A stretch of 64,000 nucleotides of DNA from NCBI RefSeq assembly GCF_026242055.1, contig NZ_JAPJDL010000002.1, forward strand, positions 1 through 64,000, read 5' to 3'. Under the pieces are notes generated by a model that did no database searches, was not told the origin of the DNA, and saw nothing but the letters and a program-made list of their open reading frames with translations. Positions within the stretch are counted from its first letter, which is position 1; each line of letters starts with the position of its first letter. Shown here in pieces: positions 57,877 to 64,000 of this stretch. A program made the position numbers and the translations under genes. The DNA is from Lentzea sp. NEAU-D7. Lineage in GTDB: Bacteria > Actinomycetota > Actinomycetes > Mycobacteriales > Pseudonocardiaceae.

Positions 57877-58536
57877 GTGACCGCACCGCGCCGAGGCCGT
57901 CCCCGCACGCCGCTGCTGTCCCGCGACTCGATCGTCGCGGCGACGCTGCGGGTCATCGACACCGAAGGCGTGGCGGGCGTGGGCATGCGGTCGGTCGCGC
58001 GGGCGCTCGGGGTCGACGCCAAGAGCCTCTACAACCACGTGGACGGCAAGGACGGCCTGCTCGACGCCGTGGCCGAGCACCTGCTGGGCGGCCTGGTACT
58101 GCCGGAGCCCACCGGTGACGCGCACCGCGACCTGCGCGCGATCGCTCAGGCGTTCCGAGCCCGCGCACTGGCCCATCCGGGCGCCGCGCCGCTCGTGCTC
58201 ACCCGCCAGCTGTCCTCACTGGAGGGCCTCGCCCCGGTGGACGCGGTGCTGAAGGTCCTGCTCGCCGCGGGCGCCGGTGCCGAGGAGGCCGTGCACCTGC
58301 TGCGGATGCTGCTCGCCACGCTGATCGGCACGCTGCTGCGCGAGGTGTCCGCGGCACCGGCGTTCGGCGGCGACGACGGCGAACGCCGTGAAGCGCTCCA
58401 GGCCTCGGGATTGCCCGCGGTGGTGCGGACGGCGCCGCACCTGGCGGAGTTCGACCGCGACGCCGAGTTCGAGTACGCGGTGGACCTGGCGGTCACGGCC
58501 GTGCTGGCGCGGATCGATCTTCAGGCTGCGCGCTAG
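57877..58536 (+). CDS. TetR-family regulator
   Basis: A 219-residue TetR. HTH: RVIDTEGVAGVGMRSVARALGVDAKSLYNHVDGKDGLLD in two helices. The C-terminal part has the TetR_C form (LARQLSSLEG-type). GTG 57877. It probably represses the divergent MBL/NTF2-like pair through the two operators in the gap. Its stop TAG again lies in CTAG. Confidence 0.9.
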   Translation: MTAPRRGRPRTPLLSRDSIVAATLRVIDTEGVAGVGMRSVARALGVDAKSLYNHVDGKDGLLDAVAEHLLGGLVLPEPTGDAHRDLRAIAQAFRARALAHPGAAPLVLTRQLSSLEGLAPVDAVLKVLLAAGAGAEEAVHLLRMLLATLIGTLLREVSAAPAFGGDDGERREALQASGLPAVVRTAPHLAEFDRDAEFEYAVDLAVTAVLARIDLQAAR

Positions 58537-58561
58537 TCCGAACGGCGGCAGACTTCCTCGC

Positions 58562-59392
58562 GTGAACTGTCGACGGTGGCCCGTGGTCGCGGCGGCGGGG
58601 TTCGTCTTCGCGGCGGTCGTGTACGTCCTCGCGGTGCTGACGAGGACCGGCCAGACGATCGAGAACGCGGCCCTGCGCGGCGCCGACCAGGACGACGTCT
58701 CCGAGTCGGACGCCGCCTGGGCCGCGCTCGGCCAGATCACCGTCTACTCGCTGGCCGCGGCGGTGGTGGCGGTCGCCCTGATCGGTGTGCTGAGGAAGCG
58801 CTGGGACCTCACCGTCGCGGCGGTCGGTGTGATCGTCGCGGGTCAGGTCGTCGTGCAGGCGCTCAAGCGGTTCGTCCTGCCGCGTCCGGCGCTCGTCGAG
58901 GTCACCGGCGACTACGCGCACAACAGCCTCCCCAGTGGACACACGACGATCGCGATGACCGTGCTGTTCGCGGCGATCATCGTGGTGCCCTGGAAGTGGC
59001 GTGGCGTCATGCTGTTCTTCGTGCTGCCGTGGGCCACCGCGATCGGCCAGTACACGCTGACCGCGAAGTGGCACCGCCTCAGCGACACCCTCGCCGCCGA
59101 CGGCATCGCGCTCGCCGTCGCGGCCCTCGCCGCGTGGTGGTTGCAGCGCAAGGGTTCTCTGCGGCCCCACACCGGACCTCGCCGGGTCGGGCGGGTGGTC
59201 CTGGTGGTGTTCTGGTCGGTCGTCGCCGCGGTGACGCTCGCCCTGGGCGGGATCCTGTGGGGACTCCCGCTGGCCCGCGAGGGCCTGAACGCCGACGAGT
59301 GGGTGATCTACCTGGGTGCCGGCTCGTTCGCGTCGGCCGGGTCGCTGATCGCCGCGCTCACCTACCTCGCGTGCTGGCGCCGGATCGAGTGA
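58562..59392 (+). CDS. PAP2-superfamily membrane phosphatase
   Basis: A 276-residue membrane protein with about seven helices. PAP2 motifs: KRFVLPRPA (KxxxxxxRP), PSGHTT and KWHRLSDTLAADG (H with Asp). It removes phosphate from a lipid such as phosphatidate or undecaprenyl pyrophosphate. GTG 58562. Downstream of the TetR gene by 25 nt but probably independent. Confidence 0.9.
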   Translation: MNCRRWPVVAAAGFVFAAVVYVLAVLTRTGQTIENAALRGADQDDVSESDAAWAALGQITVYSLAAAVVAVALIGVLRKRWDLTVAAVGVIVAGQVVVQALKRFVLPRPALVEVTGDYAHNSLPSGHTTIAMTVLFAAIIVVPWKWRGVMLFFVLPWATAIGQYTLTAKWHRLSDTLAADGIALAVAALAAWWLQRKGSLRPHTGPRRVGRVVLVVFWSVVAAVTLALGGILWGLPLAREGLNADEWVIYLGAGSFASAGSLIAALTYLACWRRIE

Positions 59393-59455
59393 CAACCAGT
59401 TGATCTCCCGCGCGTCCTGTTCGGTGGAGAGGTTTCCGGAGAAGGGGACAGGACG

Positions 59456-60337
59456 TTGAGTTTCAACCGACGTGCCGTGCTGGCACTGGGCGCCGGAGCG
59501 GCGCTGGCCGTGGCCGTGCCCGCCGCTGCGCAGGCCTCGACGGTCACCGGCAGGCTGCGTGAACTGGAGAAGCTGCACAACGCCCGGCTGGGCGTGTTCG
59601 CCGCGGACACCGGCACCGGTCGCACCGTGCTGCACCGCGCGGACGAGCTCTTCCCGATGTGCTCGACCTTCAAGACCATCGCGGCCGCGGCGGTCCTGCG
59701 CAAGGACCGCGACGGAACGCTGCTGGGCAAGGTGATCACGTACACGCAGTCCGATGTGGACAAGTCGGGGTACGGCCCGGTCACCGGCCGGCCCGAGAAC
59801 CTCGCGAACGGGATGACCGTCTCGGCCCTGTGCGAGGCGACCATCACCTACAGCGACAACTGCGCGGCCAACCTGCTGCTCAAGGAACTCGGCGGCCCCA
59901 CGGCGATCAGCCGCTTCAGCCGGTCGATCGGCGACCCGGTCACGCGCCTCGACCGCTGGGAGCCGGAGCTGAACTCGGCGGAACCCGGCCGCGTCACCGA
60001 CACGACGTCGCCGCGCGCCATCGGCCAGAGCTACGCGCGCCTGACGCTGGGCCACGCCCTCAACTCGAACGACTCCGACCAGCTCACGAAGTGGCTGCTG
60101 GCCAACACGACCGGCGGCAACCGCATCCGCGCCGGACTGCCGTCGGCGTGGCGCTGGGGCGACAAGACCGGCACCGGCAGCTACGGCACGACCAACGACG
60201 TCGGCATCGCGTTCCCGCCCGGCCGCGCGCCGATCGTGATCGCCGTCCTGTCGACCAGGAAGGACGAGCCGACCGGCGCGGCCGACGAACCGCTGCTCGC
60301 CAGGACGGCGGAGCTCGTCGCGGCGACGTTCAGCTGA
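59456..60337 (+). CDS. Tat-exported class A beta-lactamase
   Basis: A 293-residue serine beta-lactamase. Twin-arginine signal: FNRRAVLALGAGAALAVAV. Active-site motifs: S70-TFK (CSTFK), S133-DN (YSDN), E169 in WEPELN and K237-TG (DKTGTG). All four class A motifs are intact, so it should hydrolyse penicillins, with the usual self-protection or intrinsic-resistance role in actinomycetes. It begins at TTG 59456. No adjacent blaI/blaR regulator. Confidence 0.95.
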   Translation: MSFNRRAVLALGAGAALAVAVPAAAQASTVTGRLRELEKLHNARLGVFAADTGTGRTVLHRADELFPMCSTFKTIAAAAVLRKDRDGTLLGKVITYTQSDVDKSGYGPVTGRPENLANGMTVSALCEATITYSDNCAANLLLKELGGPTAISRFSRSIGDPVTRLDRWEPELNSAEPGRVTDTTSPRAIGQSYARLTLGHALNSNDSDQLTKWLLANTTGGNRIRAGLPSAWRWGDKTGTGSYGTTNDVGIAFPPGRAPIVIAVLSTRKDEPTGAADEPLLARTAELVAATFS

Positions 60338-60498
60338 CCTGAAGCCCGCCCCACGAGCGGCCTGGAGCGGTTCCCGTGAGCCGCCCCAGGCCGATTTCGT
60401 CGAACGACGAGGGCTGATCGTCGAAACGCTGGTCGAACGCGCGGGCACCCGCTACCGTCGCAATGCGAATCTCGTTCACGTTCCCAAAGGCGGCGGCG

Positions 60499-62196
60499 AT
60501 GCGGCGAGCGGTTCTGCTGGTGGTCCTGTTCCTCTTCACCCTGGTGGTCACACCCGTGCGGGCGGAGTCGTTCGACGGCTCCGAGCTCCGGGTGTCCGGC
60601 GGCGTCTTCCGCGACGAGCACGGCCGCGAGGTGGTGTTGCGCGGCTTCAACGTCTCCGGCACGGCGAAACTCGCGGAGCACCGCGGGCTTCCGTTCGCGA
60701 ACACGGCGGACGCGCGCAGGTCGGCGCTGGCCATGAAGCAGCTGACCGGCGCGAACGCCGTGCGGTTCCTGCTGACCTGGGCGTGGATCGAACCGCAGCG
60801 CGGCCAGATCGACCACGCCTACCTCGACGGCGTGACGGCGCAGCTCCGCGCCTTCACCGGTCTCGGCATCCGCGTCTACCTCGACTTCCACCAGGACCTC
60901 TACTCGCGCCACCTGTTCAACAAGGACAGCTGGTACACCGGCGACGGCGCACCGGCGTGGGCGGCGAGCGGGTACCCCAAGGAGTCGTGCGGCCTCTGCT
61001 TCCACTGGGGCCAGAACATGAAGAACAACAACGCCGTCACCGCGGCCACCTACGACTTCTGGCACAACCGCGACGGTGTGCGGGAGTCGTTCGTCAACGC
61101 GGCCGGCGAGGCCCTCAAGCACGTCAAGGGGGCGTTGCCCGCCACCGAGTTCAAGCTCGTCGTCGGCGTCGACCCGTTGAACGAGCCGTACGCCGGCAGG
61201 TACGACACGGGCCAGACCTCGCAGACGTGGGAGCGCGACCTCCTGATGCCGTTCTACCACCGGTTCCGCGCGGAGATGGACGAGGCGGGCTGGGCAGCGA
61301 AGCCCGCGTTCGTGGAGCCGCTGGTGTTCTGGAACCAGAACGTGGACTTCTTCGCCGAACCCGGCGGCCTCGCTCTCGTGCCGTCGCTGGGCGAGAGGTT
61401 CGTGTTCAACGCGCACTTCTACGACGGCAAGGCGCAGTCGGGCGTCCTCATGCCGGGCAAGGCGGCGGACGGCCAGTACACCTGGGCGTTCGGCACGATC
61501 CGCGACCGCGCGAGGGCGCTCGGCACCACCGCGATCGTCTCCGAGTTCGGCCACCCCGTCTCGGGCTTCACCTCCGACAAGACGCCGTCCGTGCTCAAGG
61601 CGATCTACCAGGGCCTCGACTCGGCGGCGCCGGGCGCGCGCTGGTGGTCGGCGCCGCGCGGCAGCGTGATCTCGGGCAGCCAGTGGCACTGGGACACCAA
61701 CTACGGCCGCCACCGCGAGCTGATGAACGACAACCCCGGCAAGGTCAAGACCGACGGCGACGCCATGAACGACGAGCACTTCTCGGCGGTCAGGCTCGAC
61801 GAGACCGGCGCCGCGGTGCTCAACGTCGATCGGGCCGTCGTCGACCGCGTCTACCCGCAGGCCGTCGCGGGCACCACGCTCGCCTTCACCTACGAGGACC
61901 GCGCCTACGAGACCTGGCAGCAGATCCCGTTGCCCGCCGTCCGCGCGCTCGTCGGCTCCGCGCCGTTCGCCGTGCTCGTCTGGGACTCGAACGGGGGCTC
62001 CGCGCCGACCGAGCTCCACCTGCCCGAGTCGCTGCGCTCGCCGTTGGTGGTCAGCTCGGCCTCCTCGGCGGTCGAGGGCGGGAAGCTCCTGCTGCGCGGC
62101 GGCCAGGGAAGGCAGTTCGCGCTGGTCACAGCCCCGTCGCCAGGCAACGTCGCGGCGGCGGAGGCCGAGGTTCGACAGTGGTACGTAAGCTGGTGA
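60499..62196 (+). CDS. Secreted GH5 endoglycoceramidase-like glycosidase
   Basis: A 565-residue exported enzyme. Signal peptide RRAVLLVVLFLFTLVVTPVRA. The GH5 domain has LRGFNVSG, LDFHQDLYSRHLF (characteristic of endoglycoceramidases), acid/base Glu in DPLNEPYAG and nucleophile Glu in IVSEFGHP. A C-terminal beta-domain of about 90 residues follows. It cleaves the linkage between an oligosaccharide and a lipid, or a related steryl/acyl glycoside. ATG 60499 has AAAGGCGG upstream; ATG 60463 is possible. Confidence 0.9.
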   Translation: MRRAVLLVVLFLFTLVVTPVRAESFDGSELRVSGGVFRDEHGREVVLRGFNVSGTAKLAEHRGLPFANTADARRSALAMKQLTGANAVRFLLTWAWIEPQRGQIDHAYLDGVTAQLRAFTGLGIRVYLDFHQDLYSRHLFNKDSWYTGDGAPAWAASGYPKESCGLCFHWGQNMKNNNAVTAATYDFWHNRDGVRESFVNAAGEALKHVKGALPATEFKLVVGVDPLNEPYAGRYDTGQTSQTWERDLLMPFYHRFRAEMDEAGWAAKPAFVEPLVFWNQNVDFFAEPGGLALVPSLGERFVFNAHFYDGKAQSGVLMPGKAADGQYTWAFGTIRDRARALGTTAIVSEFGHPVSGFTSDKTPSVLKAIYQGLDSAAPGARWWSAPRGSVISGSQWHWDTNYGRHRELMNDNPGKVKTDGDAMNDEHFSAVRLDETGAAVLNVDRAVVDRVYPQAVAGTTLAFTYEDRAYETWQQIPLPAVRALVGSAPFAVLVWDSNGGSAPTELHLPESLRSPLVVSSASSAVEGGKLLLRGGQGRQFALVTAPSPGNVAAAEAEVRQWYVSW

Positions 62197-62197
62197 A

Positions 62198-63067
62198 GTG
62201 CGAACTAGGCCCACTCTGAGCTGGTCGAACCCGGGCCCCGCGCTGCCGCGCACCACCACCCTCACCGACGTCGTGCCGATCGTCGCGGAGGGCGGGGTGC
62301 TGGTGCTCAGCGGCGCGGGCCTCTCCACCGAGTCCGGCATCCCCGACTACCGAGGCGAGGGCGGGTCCCTGCGCAAGCACACCCCGATGACCTACGAGGA
62401 GTTCACCACCAGCCAGGCGGGCCGGCAGCGCTACTGGGCGCGCAGCCACGTCGGCTGGCGCACCATCGCCCGCGCGCGGCCGAACGCGGGCCACCACGCC
62501 GTCTCCAGGCTCGCGGGCAAGCTCTGCGGCGTCATCACCCAGAACGTCGACGGCCTGCACCAGGCCGCGGGCTCGCAGAACGTCGTGGAACTGCACGGCG
62601 GCCTCGACCGCGTGATCTGCCTGGGCTGCGGGCTGCTCTCCCCGCGCATCGACCTCGACCGCCGCCTGCGCGAGGCGAACCCCGACTTCCACGCGACGAC
62701 CGACGAGATCAACCCGGACGGCGACGTCTTCCTGCCCGAGGAGCAGGTGAAGGACTTCGTCGTCGTCCCGTGCGAGAACTGCGGCGGCGTTTTGAAGCCC
62801 GACGTCGTGTTCTTCGGCGAGAACGTGCCGCGTCCCCGCGTCGAACAGTGCTACTCGCTCGTCGACGGTGCACGGTCCCTGCTCGTCCTCGGCTCCTCGC
62901 TGACGGTCATGTCCGGGCTGAGGTTCGTGCGGCGGGCCGCCACCGCCGGGATCCCGGTCGTGATCATCAACCGCGGCGAGACGCGGGGTGATCCGCACGC
63001 GTCGCTGAGGGTCGACCTGCCGCTCGGGAAATCACTCACGGAGCTGGCTGAAGTCGTTGTAGGGTAA
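62198..63067 (+). CDS. Sir2-family NAD-dependent protein deacetylase
   Basis: A 289-residue sirtuin. NAD motif GAGLSTESGIPDYR, TQNVDGLH, catalytic His in ELHGG, zinc cysteines in CLGC and CENC, then GSSLTVMSGLR and IINRGETRGD. It deacylates protein lysines using NAD. The class II/III-like form with a 30-residue insert (FHATTDEINPDGDVFL). GTG 62198 is 1 nt after the glycosidase stop codon. Confidence 0.94.
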   Translation: MRTRPTLSWSNPGPALPRTTTLTDVVPIVAEGGVLVLSGAGLSTESGIPDYRGEGGSLRKHTPMTYEEFTTSQAGRQRYWARSHVGWRTIARARPNAGHHAVSRLAGKLCGVITQNVDGLHQAAGSQNVVELHGGLDRVICLGCGLLSPRIDLDRRLREANPDFHATTDEINPDGDVFLPEEQVKDFVVVPCENCGGVLKPDVVFFGENVPRPRVEQCYSLVDGARSLLVLGSSLTVMSGLRFVRRAATAGIPVVIINRGETRGDPHASLRVDLPLGKSLTELAEVVVG

Positions 63068-63070
63068 GGG

Positions 63071-64000
63071 ATGCAGACCTTCTCGGTCGACGACGTCACG
63101 CCGGTGACCGACGCGCTGCCCACCCGCCCGATCGCCGAGCTGTTCCCGGACGCGCTCGTCGTCGCCGGCGATCGGGCCGTGCTCGAACCGGACGGAGTGC
63201 ACCCGCTGCTGAGCGCGGTGGCGAAGGCGTTCGCGCAGCACCGGCCGCTCGTCCTCACCCCGGACGCGGTGTGGCTGACGATCGCACGCGGAATCGCGCA
63301 GCACGTCAAGCTGCACGCCGAGGAACTGCGGCCGCTGCTGGTCAGCCACGAGGGCAAGAAGCGCCTGACGGTGCTGATCGACGGTCCGATGCCGGTGGAC
63401 GCCGAATCGTGGGCGCACGTCGTGGAGCTGTTCGGCAAGCAGATCGGCGACACGACGTTCGAGTGCGACTTCAGCACCAGCACGGAGATCGAGCGAATGG
63501 CGGGCCGCGTCGCGATGATGGACGCGTACTCGCCGTACTACGCCTACTGGGCGGTGTGCGTCTGCGGAATTCCGTCGGTCACGCTCACCGGTACGGCCGA
63601 CGACTGGCGCAAGATCCGCGCCCGCGTCGACGACCTGGGCGTGCTCGGTCTCGGCCAGTGGGTGCGGTCGCTCGCACCGATCATGGATGAGTTCGTGCGG
63701 GCCGCATCGGGCGACGCGCGCACTGAGTTCTGGAAGCGCATCTACAACCCGGCGGACGCCTACGGCGGCGAGGTGGTCACCGGCTGGATCTCGCGGTTCT
63801 ACCCGTACCTCGCGCTGCAAGGCACGAACGGTGCGCCGAACCCCATGCTGGGCCTGCGCCTCGGCGAACCGCGCGGCGAACGAGGTCCGGGCATCAGGAC
63901 GGACACCGTGCCCGCCACCCTGTGCCGCGCGACGGTCAACGTCAGCGACCTCGACACGCATCGCGTCGTGGCGCTCGAAGCGGGACTGATCGGTGTCGTG
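63071..64000 (+). CDS. DUF4419-domain protein (3' end outside window)
   Basis: At least 310 residues, still open at 64000. SVDDVTPVTDALPTRPI, LTPDAVWLTIARGIAQHVKLHAEELRP, DFSTSTEIERMAGRVAMMDAYSPYYAYW, CGIPSVTLTGTADDW and WKRIYNP match DUF4419, of unknown function. ATG 63071 lies 3 nt beyond the sirtuin stop; the two are probably co-transcribed. Confidence 0.85.
   Translation, partial: MQTFSVDDVTPVTDALPTRPIAELFPDALVVAGDRAVLEPDGVHPLLSAVAKAFAQHRPLVLTPDAVWLTIARGIAQHVKLHAEELRPLLVSHEGKKRLTVLIDGPMPVDAESWAHVVELFGKQIGDTTFECDFSTSTEIERMAGRVAMMDAYSPYYAYWAVCVCGIPSVTLTGTADDWRKIRARVDDLGVLGLGQWVRSLAPIMDEFVRAASGDARTEFWKRIYNPADAYGGEVVTGWISRFYPYLALQGTNGAPNPMLGLRLGEPRGERGPGIRTDTVPATLCRATVNVSDLDTHRVVALEAGLIGVV

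Noticed and set aside
58493..60448. 651-codon minus-strand open frame
   Set aside because: Antisense to the PAP2 phosphatase and beta-lactamase genes; no motif seen.
60181..62340. 719-codon minus-strand open frame
   Set aside because: It lies antisense to the glycosidase, parts of the beta-lactamase and the sirtuin, all with intact motifs. The translation is low-complexity Arg/Val/Glu-rich with no domain; long antisense frames are normal in DNA this GC-rich.
1..64000. CRISPR arrays, tRNA or rRNA genes
   Set aside because: No regularly spaced direct repeats and no cloverleaf or rRNA-like sequence was noticed on reading; a tRNAscan run was not possible.

Overview
The window is high-GC DNA with dense genes, many GTG starts and frequent 1-4 nt ATGA/GTGA/TGATG gene overlaps. 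The gene set (calerythrin-like EF-hand protein, PknF/Rv1747-like kinase-transporter pair, HbpS-SenS-SenR-like redox system, many STAND NTPases, P450s, F420/LLM-type oxidoreductase) points to a filamentous actinobacterium, most likely Pseudonocardiaceae (Lentzea/Saccharothrix-like). The taxonomic call is inference from gene content. I saw no rRNA, tRNA or CRISPR array.

Layout. 1-126: the end of an IS481-type element abutting a methionine aminopeptidase gene. 1.1-9.5 kb: EF-hand protein, a MarR-controlled trio, an LLM oxidoreductase, a secreted tannase/feruloyl esterase, a Ser/Thr kinase, and a P450/ferredoxin pair with a divergent TetR. 9.6-20 kb: a sulfur block. It holds cysQ-cysD-cysNC (PAPS supply and PAP removal), followed by a DUF1214 protein, a PAPS-type sulfotransferase, an SDR and an SRPBCC protein. 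A divergent TetR gene has a perfect 12-bp-arm operator in front of it. Next come cysteine dioxygenase, a YeiH-type putative sulfate exporter and a LysR regulator. The block looks built for sulfating a metabolite rather than for sulfate reduction. 20.7-22.4 kb: a secreted subtilase.

22.6-43.5 kb is a signalling/conflict island: a SEFIR-domain protein with an NB-ARC/TPR STAND protein; a FHA-ABC transporter with a PASTA kinase (PknF/Rv1747-like); an XRE-NB-ARC-TPR regulator with a candidate 15-aa hydrophobic peptide gene in front; a TIR-NB-ARC-TPR protein split by a striking C-homopolymer tract; a four-gene tellurite-type (Ter) operon; and, divergent from it, a tight three-gene operon TIR - unknown/TIR - HExxH metallopeptidase. 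That last operon is the best candidate for an undescribed system.

43.5-64 kb: P450, HEAT-repeat protein, DeoR regulator with a DUF4406-like gene, a complete IS481-type element, trpF, a fumarate reductase/succinate dehydrogenase-like flavoprotein, cupins, a DUF4360 protein, a class II glutamine amidotransferase, an HbpS/SenS/SenR-like trio around a palindromic operator, an NTF2-like/MBL-fold pair under a TetR, a PAP2 phosphatase, a Tat-exported class A beta-lactamase, a GH5 endoglycoceramidase-like enzyme, a sirtuin, and a DUF4419 gene running off the end.

Two repeat stories stand out. (1) Two IS481-type copies in opposite orientation bracket about 47 kb. Both sit at CTAG sites that form the stop codon of the neighbouring gene. 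(2) A 168-bp near-palindromic element (48385-48552) has a shortened relative at 9525-9582 that looks like a deletion between two ACCCGG repeats. Both copies lie between convergent genes.
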